A stretch of DNA of 64,000 bases, from NCBI RefSeq assembly GCF_035594125.1, contig NC_087190.1:10312604-10376603 (forward strand), in the 5' to 3' direction. Positions 14,691 to 25,979 of the stretch are shown here, piece by piece (within the stretch, counting starts at the first letter, position 1; every line of letters starts with the position of its first letter). The position numbers and the translations under genes are program-made. Source of the stretch: Scylla paramamosain. Its lineage: Eukaryota; Arthropoda; Malacostraca; Decapoda; Portunidae. A model generated the notes under the pieces. The model was not told where the DNA came from and did no database searches. It saw only the letters and a program-made list of their open reading frames with translations.

Positions 14691-14990
14691 GTACAGCTGG
14701 CTCCAAGAATTTCAATACATATCACAGAAAGGTGAAGGTAATATCTGGCCTAACCACACAATGGAGCAGGAAATATCCCCAAGGATAGGGTAAATGATAT
14801 GAGAAGCTGTTTGCAATGCTACCTGAGGCACTGACATGTAATAAGTTTCTGTCTCAGCCAGCATTGTCAATAGCTTCTCTATTTCTATTACCCTATCCTT
14901 GGGGATATTTCTTGCTCTGTTGTGTGGTTAGGCCAGATATCACCCTCACCTTGCTGTGATGTGTAATGAAATTCTTGGAGCCAGCTGTAC
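14691..14990. repeat. Foldback/MITE-like inverted repeat, 103-bp arms
   Basis: The left arm 14691-14793 begins GTACAGCTGGCTCCAAGAAT. The right arm 14888-14990 is its reverse complement, ending ATTCTTGGAGCCAGCTGTAC. The spacer is about 94 bp. Arms agree at roughly nine positions in ten by eye. No transposase and no unambiguous target duplication were found, so the superfamily is unknown. Confidence 0.8.
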
Positions 14991-15200
14991 CCACTAACTG
15001 ACAAACACAAAGAAAGGATGAACAGCTGGGGGATGTGCTGACCACCCCAGTCTAGATGTGAACCAGGGCCTGCAGACTGTTAACCAAGAGTGCTGGCCAC
15101 TGCATCATGGAGATGTAGTCCTGTGTACCCATGTAAAATTGGGACTCTATTCATCAAAAAAAAAAAAAAAAAAATAATAAAAAAATAATAATAATAATAA

Positions 15201-15239
<39 letters not shown>

Positions 15240-15539
15240 ATGAAAAAAAAAAAATAAATAAAAATAAATTCAATATATGACAAATTATCAGCTTTCTTAT
15301 AAAGAAAATAATGAAAATTACCAGAACAGATGCTACTTTTGCTGTAGAGATCTACAAACCAAAAGCACCCTCCATGACAGCTGACTCAGAACTGGTGAGT
15401 TTTGACAGACCTGGCTGCTACACTCCAGCAGAGACATGAGGGAGAGCAGGAGCCTCAGTGTTACCATACAGCTGAGCACTGATTCTGTCTGTCTATCTAA
15501 CTCATTGATGCCTCATGCTGCCAGGGGGAGTGGTTGTGG
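14991..15539. other. Non-coding stretch with A/AAAT-rich tract
   Basis: An A-run and AAAT/AAT units fill about 15156-15268. I see no gene here. Confidence 0.6.
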
Positions 15540-16115
15540 TAGAAGAGCCTCCACTCCACCTCTCCCTATTCAGACATTCCCTTCTTGCTTGTTCATGTAC
15601 CTGGCCTCAACAATCACCTTTTTCACACATGTGTTCTTTATTGTGTCATATCTTTCAAGTAGTCTTCCTCTCCAATTAACATCTTCAGGTCTACTCATAC
15701 ATACTTTCATTACAAATTCTTTGCTCTTCATCCTTTCAATGTGACCAACCCAAACCATTCCACCACCCCACAACTTAAACCACTTGCACTAATGCTCATA
15801 CCACATCTCTTATACTTTCATTGCTCTCACACAGGCATTCCATATGCCCCTCTCAGAAAACTAATTTCCATGGCACATTGCCACACAGGAGAATATTGTT
15901 CTTTAACCCTCTCCTAAGTCCAAAGACACATTTTTCTTTTATGACTTGCAAATGGTCCTACAACAAGCTTATTTTTCACAACCCTCTCACCCATCATTTC
16001 ACCATGTTTACCTGACACTGTTCCCAGATACTGAAATTCACTCACCTCCATTCTCTCCCCTTCCATAACTACCTTGCACCTTCCTCCAGCTGGAACGCAG
16101 ACACTACATATAAGG

Positions 16116-16688
16116 CAGCGATCCTCAACCTTTCCTAAGTTCATACTCCCTTCCAGGAGCTATTGAGAAATTCATGTACCTTCATGTCCAGGATGATTAA
16201 TTGTAAAGAAATTACATGAATATTTCAAAATTTTCTGTAGTTTTATGACTGAAAATATATCAATAAAAGCATCAAGTCTCTATTTTAAACATAGAAAATA
16301 TCTGCTTGGTCATAAATAATTGTTATGTAGGTGTTTAATGTATACTAAAACAAAGTGCCACATTTTAAACTTGTGAGGTGCAAGTTACATCTGACTGTAA
16401 TACAATAACATGATATATCAGTTTGTAATACTTTAATCTTAATTTAGATGAATTCCTTAGCTACATGACACAAATTTACCTTCCAAAAATATCTTTTCCT
16501 ACTGTGCACTCTTATACACACTGGCCATGTCATGCACATGTTATGTAACACAATTTCTTTCCCAAATATCTTTTTCCTACTGTGCACTCTTATACACACT
16601 GGCCATGTCATGTAGTACCCCTCCATGTACTCCACTACTTTCAAGTACCCTTTGAAAAAAAATCATCCACTCAGGTTGACTATCATTG
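16116..16688. mobile_element. Small non-autonomous hAT-like element
   Basis: The left end CAGCGATCCTCAACCT and the right end, reverse-complemented CAATGATAGTCAACCT, are alike and hAT-like. The flanks ATATAAGG (16108-16115) and CTATAAAG (16689-16696) agree at 6 of 8 positions. No coding capacity. It lies inside the decayed LINE at 15540-17540, whose reading direction resumes on both sides. It contains a tandem duplication of about 78 bp listed separately. Confidence 0.6.
16483..16612. repeat. Tandem duplication, period about 78 bp
   Basis: The block CCTACTGTGCACTCTTATAC followed by ACACTGGCCATGTCATG occurs twice (about 16496-16535 and 16574-16612). The copies are nearly identical, so this duplication is younger than the surrounding relics. 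Confidence 0.9.
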
Positions 16689-17700
16689 CTATAAAGTATC
16701 CTGAAATCACACACACCATTTCTCTCTTCTCAAATACCATCAACTTATTTTTCCCAACATTCACCAACAGTCTCTGTCTCACTCACACCCTCTATGGAAC
16801 TGATCCACCACTCTCTCAAGTTCCCTTTCACTCTCCACTAATAATAAAGTACCATTTGCAAAAAGAAATGCTACTATAGTCCAGCCCACCCTTCATGTTT
16901 CAGTCTTGCACTAACACTTCCTACCTTGGCTTGCATCTCCCTCACGGAGCTGGCCATGAATATATCAAACAACCACAGACATCACACATCTTTGTCTCAA
17001 TTCTGTCCCTATTGTGAACCTGTTCCCAACCTCTCCCTCCACCATCACACATGCATTTGCATCTCTATAAAATGCTTTTATCCCTTCCAACAATTGTCCT
17101 CCAACACCATGAATTTTATAGATATCGCAAAGGGCTTCCCTATCCACCTTATCCAATACTTCCTCTAGATCCATGATGCTGAATACAACTTTTCTCCTTT
17201 CCCAGGTACTCCTTTATTGTCAATGAAATACAAAAATCTTAATCCATATAACCTCCTTTCCTGAATCACCTCTGTTCCTCACTGACCTTGACCTCATTCA
17301 TTTCCATCAGTCTCTCAGTCAAGACTCTCCCACAGACTTTTCCTACAACCTTCACCTCCATACAGAGGTGAAGGTTAAGTCTTCCACTCATCTGGTACTT
17401 CACCTCACCTCCATGCCAGATGCAGCTTTGCTATTCTTCAGCTATTGACTTCTCTACCTTCTCCCTACCAATTCCTCTCTGTGAAAACACTCTCCATCCA
17501 CCTCCTCCTATACTTATGGGTACTATTGCTTCTCTTAATGTCATCTCATTCATGTTTTTATTTTTTAGTAAGTTTTCAATTTTTTGCATTTTTTTTATTT
17601 TCAGGCCTTTAAAAAGATACCAATGTTTTTAAAGAGAATAAAGAATATAGCAAACCTAATACAATTCTGTACGTAAGAAACAGATAAATGCAGTACTCAC

Positions 17701-18361
17701 ATGATTTAGCCCAAAGCCAATTTTTCTTCTCTATGACCCTCACTGCTACCACCAGCAAACCAACCACAAAAAGCAACACCACTATTGCTATGATTATTAT
17801 TGTCATCACTGACACTGGAGCTGGAGGTTCCTTACAGATGGGCAGTTTGGGGGGACTGGAGATGGTGTTCAGATTGAAAGTGGCACAGCTGGAGGGCGGA
17901 AATTTGGTGCGCCACCGGGAGGTGCCATGAGCCACTAACCTCTGGTGCCACAGGCCTAGTGGGGTTTTGTCTCTCTTGCATATCCTCAAGCATGATCCAG
18001 TTTCAAAGCCAAAATTAATAGTTGAGTTCTCTTTCTTTATCTCAGTAAATGCAAGTAGCTGGTGCCAGGTGTCATCATGAGGGAAACATTCAGCCTCTGC
18101 AGGAAACCAAGCAGTGTATTCAATGCCACCTATTCCATGCACGCTAACAATGATGCCCTCAAAACTACTCTCTGTTTTCACAAACAAGGTCATGGAAGCT
18201 TTGAGAATTTGTACTTCTTTGTTAGGGAAGCTGTGTTGTTCTCCTCTTTCAACAACTACATCAGCAGCATTACAGTCATTCTGGGCCAGAGCAGGGGTGG
18301 GGAAGTCTCCCAGGCTCAATGACAACAACAGTACAAGTGGCAACTGCAGGACTCTTGGCAT
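17701..18361 (-). CDS. Secreted or single-pass membrane protein, first coding exon
   Basis: From the ATG at 18361 (context GCAGCCATGC, a good Kozak match) the product starts with a signal peptide: MPRVLQLPLVLLLSLSLG, likely cleaved after PALAQ. About 165 residues of extracellular domain follow, with six or more Cys and a conserved-looking WHQLLAF segment. Next comes a strong hydrophobic span (VSVMTIIIIAIVVLLFVVGL) and a short basic juxtamembrane segment. The open frame continues to 17609, but a near-perfect splice donor, CAT|GTGAGTACT, lies at 17701/17700. I therefore end the exon there; the rest of the cytoplasmic tail would be in a downstream exon. In-frame ATGs at 18433 and 18397 are alternatives without a signal peptide at the N-terminus. 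I do not recognise the family; the WHxL element recalls lectin/LamG-like beta-sandwich domains, but this is a guess. Confidence 0.6.
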
Positions 18362-18681
18362 GGCTGCTGGCTTGCCCCTGTGTGTGCCTGTCTCCATAGT
18401 TGTTCCAATTAGGTTACAATGTCTCTTTTCCAATCAGTAATTCAGAATTCATCCCAGAAGGTTGCTCTTCATTAAGCAACAAAGTTCCTCCTCCACAATA
18501 TCATGAATCACTTCACAGCAATGCAGATGGTGATGGCTTGAGTGTCTGTTGTCTGTCAGCCATGGTGATCTGTGAAGTAAAGGAAGAAGTCTTTAAAAAA
18601 CAGATGGCAGAAGCAATTCTATTCGTTGAAAGACAAATGGCAGAACTAATTCTATTCTTTGAAAAACATACGGCAGAAGTA
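18362..18681. other. Putative upstream region of the membrane-protein gene, with a 39-bp repeat
   Basis: No TATA or initiator is convincing on the minus strand. At about 18596-18680 a 39-bp unit (CAGATGGCAGAAGCAATTCT, then ATTC and TTGAAA) occurs about twice and a half, with another piece beyond the MITE at about 18850-18881. A plus-strand open frame over 18400-18795 consists largely of this repeat and the MITE. Confidence 0.45.
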
Positions 18682-18847
18682 CAGTCATCCCTCGTTATCC
18701 ACAGGAGTCAAGTAACAGAGATGAATAAAGAACAAAAAGTGATGAATACTGGTAAGTCTCCCCTCATTACCTCCTCTGTTGATTTAAATTTGTAGTTGCA
18801 GCAATCTGTGCAACTGAAACTGAAACTGTGGTTAATGAGGGATGACT
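18682..18847. mobile_element. Tigger/pogo-like MITE
   Basis: Ends read CAGTCATCCCTCGTTATCCAC at the left and, reverse-complemented, AGTCATCCCTCATTAACCAC at the right, closely resembling Tigger termini. Both sides are flanked by TA (18680-18681 and 18848-18849), the Tc1/mariner-type target; the terminal base of the right end appears lost. No coding capacity. The same 39-bp-type sequence lies on either side, consistent with insertion into it. Confidence 0.7.
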
Positions 18848-18849
18848 TA

Positions 18850-19310
18850 TTCTATTCTTTGAAAGACAAATGGCAGTAAAGTCATACATCAATTTTTGAA
18901 CAGCTCCTTTTTAACAAATCAGTTCATGAACAGAATTTCATAAACTCATAATTGTGTCGATTGCCATACAATAATTTGGTTGGTGAACAAGCTACTGGGC
19001 AGCAAGGCATCACTGTGCACATCAGTCATGCCATAACCACTGCTCTGTGATTACTGACTCCAAACATTCTTTGATTTTGACTATTTCTTGTGTTGTGCAT
19101 TATTTCTTCTATGTACTTTTTTTATTCCATAAGCCACCATGGGACCTAAGAAAGTAAGTGGAAGTGTACAGGTGAAAAGGAAAATAGCAAAAACATCAAC
19201 AGATGTAAAGAAAGAGATGAGATGGAAACATGGAAATGGTGTTTGCATCTCAGATCTAGTTTTGCAGTTCAGCTTAGCCTAGTGAATCCCAGCTAGCTAC
19301 CTCCTCTACT
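18850..19310 (+). other. Stretch holding a Tigger-like transposase start
   Basis: Apart from the short ORF at 19139-19282, which is listed separately, this stretch has no coding signal. It ends where LINE copy B begins; hairpin-forming sequence at 19300-19317 may already belong to the LINE. Confidence 0.4.
19139..19282 (+). pseudogene. N-terminus of a Tigger/CENP-B-like transposase
   Basis: An ATG in ideal context (GCCACCATGG) opens a 47-codon frame. It contains MGPKKVSGS, a basic KRKIAKT stretch and VKKEMRWKHGNGVCISDLV. The latter matches the N-terminal pipsqueak/CENP-B helix-turn-helix pattern (KKEIIRKHE.G.RVSDLA). The frame stops where the downstream LINE begins, so only the first DNA-binding segment remains. 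A Tigger-like MITE lies about 290 bp upstream, which fits a pogo/Tigger origin. No catalytic domain is present, so it is a relic. Confidence 0.6.
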
Positions 19311-19318
19311 GAGGAGGA

Positions 19319-19480
19319 GGCAGTAGACACCTGCCGAAACGATAATTACTCCCAGTGAGGTCTAAAGCACTGTTCAGGGGGTGCTGTGAACTTATCATTA
19401 AACCCAGCTGTGACCTCACTGAATGTTTCCCTTTGTGTCTCACAACACAAGGGGGCAGTCACAGCCTGCCCTCTAAAGAC
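19319..19480 (+). promoter_or_regulatory. Structured LINE 5' UTR
   Basis: Several complementary segments follow one another: CCTCCTC/GAGGAGG (19300-19306 with 19311-19317), GGCAG/CTGCC (19319-19323 with 19331-19335), CAGTGAGGTC/GACCTCACTG (19353-19362 with 19412-19421) enclosing AGCAC/GTGCT (19366-19370 with 19381-19385), CCCTTTGTGT pairing with ACACAAGGG around one bulge (19429-19453), and GGGCAG/CTGCCC (19453-19458 with 19466-19471). The region is kept in copy C (from the third stem on) and copy D. Likely an internal promoter or RNA structure of the element; the role is inferred. Confidence 0.55.
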
Positions 19481-19555
19481 AACTCTCTTCCTCCACACAA
19501 AACTACAAGCACCTAATAACACACACGTCCTTCACTCAAAAATTTTAAAATCATA

Positions 19556-22520
19556 ATGGCGACTCCTACACCAGCCTCAGAGTCCCCATCTGGGGAGGGA
19601 ACCATAAATGTCCCCTGGCCGGACTGCCTTTCTGTCAACGACCCTAAGTGTCTTGACATCCCCCTCAACTTTTTCTTCTTTAACTTCTGTAACATTTGTG
19701 GTCTAAGATCTAATTTTCAATCTGTAGAACACCACCTCTCCTCTTCTAAACCTCATCTTCTTTTCCTCACTGAAACTCAGATGTCTGAGGCAACTGACAG
19801 TAGCCCCTTTTCTGTTCCCTCCTACTGTCTCTATCCTCATTTTCGATACAAAGCTGGATGCTGCGTTTATGCGCGCAGTGACTTAACCTGCTCTCATGCC
19901 CACGCTCTTGAATCTTCTGAGTTTTCCACCATCTGGCTACAACTACAGAGTCACTCTCAAACTAAATTCATCTGTGCTGTATACCTCTCACCTAACTGCT
20001 CTGACGATAAGAAATTCTTTGACTACTTAACTTTCAAAATGGAGCACATTCTGACTCTCTTCCCTTTTGCAGAAATCTCCATTCTTGGAGACTTCAATGT
20101 TCACCACCAGCTTTGGCTTTCCTCTCCCTTCACTGACCATCCTGGTGGTCTAGCCTACAACTTTGCTATCCTCCACGACCTAGAGCAATTGGTGCAACAC
20201 CCTACTTGTATTCCTGACCGTCTTGGAGATACGCCCAACATTCTTGACCTTTTCCTGACCTCTAATCCTTCTGCTTATGCTGTCACCCTTTCTTCTCCGT
20301 TGGACTACTCCGATCACAATCTCATATCTGTATCTTGCCCTATCGCTCCACTCCCTCCTCAGGATCCCCCTAAGCGAAGGTGCCTCTGGCGTTTTGCCTC
20401 TGTTAGTAGGGGGGACCTGAGGAGGTATTTTGCTGATTTTCCTTGGAGTGACTACTGCTTCTGTGTCAGAGACCCGTCTTTGTGTGCTGAGCGCATAACA
20501 GAGGTGATAGTGTCTGGCATGGAGGCGTACATTCCTCACTCATTTTCTTGTTCTAAACCTTCTAAACCTTGGTTTAACACAGCTTGTTCTCGTGCTATAT
20601 ATGATAGAGAGGTGGCCCACAAAAAGGTACTTAAGCTTTCCATCACCAGAATCTCATGCACATTATATTTCTGCCCGGAACCATGCCAAGTCTGTTCTCC
20701 AACTCCAACTAGCCAAAAACTCCTTCATTAACAGAAAGTATCAAAACCTTTCAAGATCTAACTCCCCTTGTGACTTCTGGTATCTAGCCAAAAATATATC
20801 CAATAACTTTGCTTCTTCTTCTTTCCCTCCTCTGTTTCAACCAGATGACACCACTGCTATCACATCTATTTCTAAAGCTGAACTCCTCACACAAACATTT
20901 GGTAAACACTCTACCTTGAATGAATCTGGGCTTGTTCCTCCCTCTCCTCCACCCTCTGACTACTTCATACCACCTATTAAAATTTTTTGCAATTATGTTT
21001 TCCATGCCCTCGCTGGCCTAAATCCTCAGAAGGCTTATGGACCTGATGGGGTCCCTTCTATTGTTCTCCGAAACTGTGCCACTGTGCTTGCACCTTCCCT
21101 AGTCAAACTGTTTCAGCTGTCTGTCAACATCTAGCTTTCCTTCTTGCTGGAAGTTTGCCTACATTCAACCTGTTCCTAAAAATGGTGACCGTTCTAATCC
21201 CTCAAACTACCATCCTATTGCTTTAATTTCCTGCCTATCTAAAGTTTTTGAATCTATCCTCAACAGGAAGATTCTTAAACATCTATCACTTCACAACCTT
21301 CTATCAGATCGCCAGTATGGGTTCCGTCAAGGCTGTCTACTGGTGATGTTCTGGCTTTCCTTACTGAGTCTTGGTCATCCTCTTTTAGAGATTTTGGTGA
21401 AACTTTTGCTGTTGCCTTGGACATATCAAAAGCTTTTCATAGAGTCTAGCACAAAGCTTTGATTTCCAAACTACCCTCCTATGGCTTCTATCCTTCTCTC
21501 TGTAACTTCATCTCAAGTTTCCTTTCTGACCGTTCTATTGCTGCTGTGGAAGATGGTCACTGTTCTTCTCCTAAATCTATTAATAGTGGTGTTCCTCAGG
21601 GTTCTGTCCTGTCACCCACTCTCTTCTTATTATTCATTAATGATCTTCTAAACCAAACTTCTTGTCCTATCCACTCCTACGCTGATGATACCACCCTGCA
21701 CTTTTCCACGTCTTTTCATAGACGTCCAACCCTTCAGGAGGTAAACATTTCACGCAGGGAAGCCACAGAATGCTTGACTTCTGATCTTTCTAAAATTTTT
21801 GATTGGGGCAGAGCAAACTTGATATTGTTCAATGCCTCAAAAACTCAATTCCTCCATCTATCAACTCGACACAACCTTCCAGACAACTATCCCCTCTTCT
21901 TCAATGACACTCAACTGTCCCCCTCTTCTACACTGAACATCCTTGGTCTGTCCTTTACTTATAATCTGAACTGAAAAATTCACATCTCATCTCTAGCTAA
22001 AACAGCTTCTGTGAAGTTAGGCATTCTGAGACGTCTCCGCCAGTTTTTCTCACCCCCCTCCAGCTGCTAACTCTGTACAAGGGCCTTATCTGTCCATGTA
22101 TGGAGTATGCTTCATATGTCTGTGGGGGGTTATACTCATACTGCTCTTCTAGACAGAGTGGAATCAAAAGCTTTTCGTCTCATCAACTCTCCTCTAACTG
22201 ACTGTCTTCAGCCTCTCTCTCACTGCCGCAATGTTGCATCTCTAGCTGTCTTCTACCGCTATTTTCATGCTAACTGCTCTTCTGATCTTGCTAACTACAT
22301 GCCTCTCCTCCTCCCACGGCCTCGCTGCACAAGACTTTCTTCTTTCTCTCACTCATATTCTGTCCACCTCTCTAATGGAAGAGTTAACCAGTACTCTCAA
22401 TCATTCATCCCTTTCTCTGGTAAACTCTGGAACTCCCTGCCTGCTTCTGTAATTCCACCTTCCTATGACTTGAATTTCTTCAAGAGGGAGGTTTCAAGAC
22501 ACTTATTCACCAATTTTTGA
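19556..22520 (+). pseudogene. LINE endonuclease-reverse transcriptase ORF, broken (copy B)
   Basis: The frame opens at the ATG in ATGGCGACTCC (19556). It encodes an APE-type endonuclease ([11 protein letters not shown] metal-binding motif; SDHNLIS near the domain end) over roughly residues 40-270. At about 20627 an A-run one base longer than in copy C shifts the frame. Later, other breaks appear: a stop at 21132, loss of bases near 21330, a Trp-to-stop change at about 21974, and an indel near 22070. The reverse-transcriptase motifs [10 protein letters not shown] and YADD survive in the 21459-21974 piece, and the C-terminal domain in 22107-22520. No complete product can be made. Confidence 0.9.
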
Positions 22521-23704
22521 CCCTTTTATGGGACTGGCATTTCAGTGGGCATTTTGTTTTATTGGATTTTTGTTGCCCTTGGCCAGTGTCCTTCCTACAT
22601 AAAAAAAAAAAAAAAAAGAAAAAAAAAAGGCAAAATCTGCTAGTAAGAAGCAAAAAAAAAAAAAAAAAAAAAACTCAAGAGCTAAGAGAAAATCTCCTGA
22701 AGTGCAGCTGATTGATGTTATTAAGGAGGGGCCTCCCTTTACAAGAAATAATATCCCTTTCCCACCACCTCCTCACTTCCTTCTACTCGCACCATCAAGA
22801 CTTGTCAACACAGGTAAAAAGATGATTGAAATTGTCTTCTTATTTATAACTTTACTTTTTATTCTGTTGGTACATACTGTGTTTATCTTTTTTTTGTGCT
22901 AGATTTAAAGATTCTCATTGGTTCTGTGAATGAACTTGAGCACAAAGTACTGTTGTAGAAGTTTCTGTAAGCAATCACCTAGTGCCCAGGAACAGTTTAA
23001 TACATTATTACATAACATTTTAAAGTGATTCCTATGGAAAAAAAATAGTTCCAGTTTAGGAATATTTTGTAAAATGTCTGGATATTAAGAAAATAGCATT
23101 AGAAGATACTTAGTAGGTACAAAAGAAAATACTTCAGTAACATAGTAGGGAGATAACATCTTGGCTGCAGTTTTCCATCTGATGAGCACAGGTAAAATTC
23201 CAAGACATTCCAGGTGTATAGGAATTAATTTTTGGTGCTTTTATAAGAAAGCTGAAGCTGGGAAGAAACAAACACGTTCTCTAAGAACATGGAGGTCAAA
23301 CTTTACCTTTCATTCAGTGAACTGAAACTTGTTCCTGGAATCTGTTCTGATGTGACTAAGCCTACTCTTCTCTCATGATGGTTAAAAGGGAGAACACAAA
23401 ACAAATAAATTAATAAAATAATAACACAAAATACATTAAAAGTTACTTGCACGACAAAATCTTTGGAGGGGATTCCAGAATATGGAGTGGAGATGAAACT
23501 AGGAAAATCAGTGGAATTATCCTTTTCATGGAATAAAAGACTAAAGGCATGCCAAGCTAAGATGGAGGAGGGATATGAAAGTAGAAATTTTGAGGAAATG
23601 TGGGGTGATAATACAGGCATGAACATTTCCACCTTTCTTTCTTTCTTTTCTATCCACAAATCAATTAATGCATAGTCTACTTGACAAAATTTTGAAGAAA
23701 TCAT

Positions 23705-23859
<155 letters not shown>

Positions 23860-25024
23860 AATATTACTACTTATGGAAAATTATGGTTAATTTTCAATTT
23901 TGCCCAGCCAATGATTTTCTGATGTGTCTTATAAAAGTTTTCCTGGTGATACATGTAGTGGAATGATTGATTTTCTACCTCTTTTCTGTCACAAATGTCT
24001 AGTTTTTGAGCAATAATTCTTTTCCAGGTCATGCCTATTCCTCATCCCCAACACTCTTGGGGGACCTGTGGGAAATCAGGGTTTCTGAGTGGGGGAGCAT
24101 TTAATCAAGTAATATGCTTCGTAGAGGGAGGGAGGGGGCAGCTGTGGGCATTGCTGTGACAATGATGAGCAGTGTTGCTAATGGTTCACTACATTTCTGG
24201 GGTATATCCACTACATTTAATGAAAATCCTTGACTTTCCATGAGTTCCCCCTATGGCATAGCTTATACCCTAAATTTTTTTGTATAATCAGGTTAAGTTA
24301 GGTTTGGTTACTTTAGGTTATGTTATTGTTATACTCAAAATGAGAGCTTGGTGAAATAGTGATCATACATTTAGAGTTTCAAAGTTTCTGTCCACTGGTT
24401 TGTTTTGTGTAGCAGGCTTGGTTTCCAGTTGCAAGTCAGTATAAAGATGGCTGTGGTGTGTCTTGGATGTTACTACAACTATTGGAAATTCATCAAGGAA
24501 TTGTATCTGGACAGCAAATAAGCTGCACCCCACTTCTTAAGAAGTAATGGTGTACTTTCTTTACAAGCACACTGCCCACACTGAATGGCTCCTTGTACTT
24601 ATAGGGAGGACAGGCATTATTGGTATTATGACTGCTGGACAAAAATAGTCAAGACAAAGAAAAGATCGAAGGCAGTGTTATTTCATGACTTCAGACTACA
24701 AAGGAACTTTTCTCAACGGAACTCATTTAAAACTTTCCAAAATAAGCTCCATTTATTAAATGTGGTGTTTGTATTTACTAACACTAATGTAGCCATTTTG
24801 GATTTTTTAAACCCTGTTCCAGTAGTGTGAACTACTCCTCCCAACAGCAAACCCCAATGACATTTACCAGTCCTATTCAACGGAAAGTTAAGTTGGGGAT
24901 ATTAAAATGCACCGAAGTGTTTCTGCGAAAGAAAAGTTGTATGCATCCTCTTCATTAATAGACTTAGGTGTTCAAAATAACACATTTCAGTGTGTTTAAG
25001 AGACTGTTTGCAACCTGAGAGTTA

Positions 25025-25104
25025 TGTTTTTTTACTGTGCAGTATTATTTTACTCTTTCAACAATGTATTTTACTATGCAGTATTATTTTATTCTTTCAA
25101 CAGT
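25025..25104. repeat. Short tandem duplication, period about 46 bp
   Basis: TTTTACTGTGCAGTATTATT followed by TTACTCTTTCAACA is repeated with few changes (TTTTACTATGCAGTATTATT followed by TTATTCTTTCAACA). Confidence 0.85.
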
Positions 25105-25870
25105 CTCAATATATGACTGTGTGGCTTGTTGCTTTATCATTACTAATATGAAATTTGAAAAATCAGGCCATAGTGTGCTATTAACCACTGGCTTTTAAGT
25201 GTTTGAACAATGGGCTCCTGGTACCAGTGTCTACTAGCAGAGTTTTTGTTCTAAGGTGACCAAGTGGTGGTTTGATAATCAGGATTCTATTGGTGGTGAG
25301 GGGATTGAGGTGGAGATTGATGAAATCTCATTTGTAAAGTGCAAATATAATCATGGTTAGCTGATCCATGAGGAACTGCTGCTGGTAAAATTAACCAGAA
25401 AAAAATAAAGTAAAATAAATAGAAAAAACTAATACTTAGACAACAATTAAATTTATGACACACCACTTTCTTTCCATTCCCTTCAATATTGGAGATAGGG
25501 AAGTTGATAGTAGCAATGAAATGGGAAAAAAAAAGAAAAGAACAAGGAAAAAAAATGAATCCACGATACCTCCTCAATATAAATCTGCGTAAATTTGCAG
25601 TTTCACCCAATATCCCCAATCTCTACCCACACCCCCCCAACCCCTCCAGCAAGCTTGGGGGCCTGTGGGGAACCGGGTTTTTTTTTTTTGGGGGGGGGGC
25701 ACATACGAGTGATATATAGACTTTGAAAATGTAGGGAAATTTCCCTAGAAGTCAAGGAAATTTCCTGAGTGTAGCAAACCAAAAACCTATTATAACCAGG
25801 GGGCTGTACCCCCTTGAATCCCCACCATTAGTATATTTGAACACAACCAGAAAGCTAAGGTAACCAAACC

Positions 25871-25979
25871 TAACCTAACCTTATCTAACCTAACCTAACC
25901 TATCCTAACCTTACCTAACCTATCATAACCTATTCTATCTTAACCTAACCTATCCTAACCTAACCTATCTAACACTCCA
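25871..25979. repeat. Interstitial telomere-like block (CCTAA)n, degenerate
   Basis: Repeated CCTAA units with scattered variants (CCTTA, CCTAT, TCTAA). The C-rich strand is on plus. TTAGG is the ancestral arthropod telomere motif. Degeneracy and an internal position argue for an interstitial relic, not a chromosome end. A related opposite-strand patch occurs at about 24292-24330. Confidence 0.85.

Larger units (their letters stand above)
15540..17540 (-). pseudogene. Decayed LINE of a second family (reverse transcriptase and 3' end)
   Basis: Reading on the minus strand, fragments occur in the order expected of a non-LTR reverse transcriptase. Near 17170-16965 a frame reads LDKVDREALCDIYKIHGVGG and GIKAFYRDANACV, the palm region of RTE/CR1-type elements. 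Near 16140-15914 comes FQYLGTVSG (thumb), and near 15770-15570 VGHIERM with RGRLLERY, the C-terminal 'WLGHVERM...GRPxxRW' pattern. Stops and frameshifts separate them. A small hAT-like element interrupts the copy at 16116-16688. It is clearly different in sequence from LINE copies A-D. Confidence 0.8.
19311..22628 (+). mobile_element. Near full-length LINE, copy B
   Basis: Contains a structured 5' UTR of about 245 bp shared with copy D, an endonuclease-reverse transcriptase ORF from 19556, the family 3' UTR and a poly(A) tail (about 22601-22628). The ORF is broken in several places, listed under the pseudogene entry. A second A-rich run follows at about 22652-22671. No unambiguous target duplication was found. 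The 5' boundary is set by comparison with copy D and could lie a little upstream. Confidence 0.9.

Noticed and set aside
18400..18795. 131-codon plus-strand frame with repeated QMAEAILF-like segments
   Set aside because: The repeats are a 39-bp DNA tandem unit and the C-terminal third is the Tigger-like MITE; it also overlaps the start of the minus-strand membrane-protein exon.
19319..19362. Hammerhead ribozyme at the LINE 5' end
   Set aside because: The conserved CTGATGA core is absent; an HDV-like fold could not be judged by eye and is left as a test.
20180..20539. Arg-rich frames antisense to the LINE endonuclease (also at 27821-28111 and 35138-35563)
   Set aside because: They recur in every LINE copy only because the sense ORF recurs; no independent start or domain.
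23303..23704. 133-codon minus-strand frame with a hydrophobic segment
   Set aside because: No signal peptide in a sensible position, no domain, no splice or promoter support; composition matches surrounding non-coding DNA.
25871..25979. True chromosome end
   Set aside because: The repeat is short, degenerate and followed by 38 kb of ordinary sequence.
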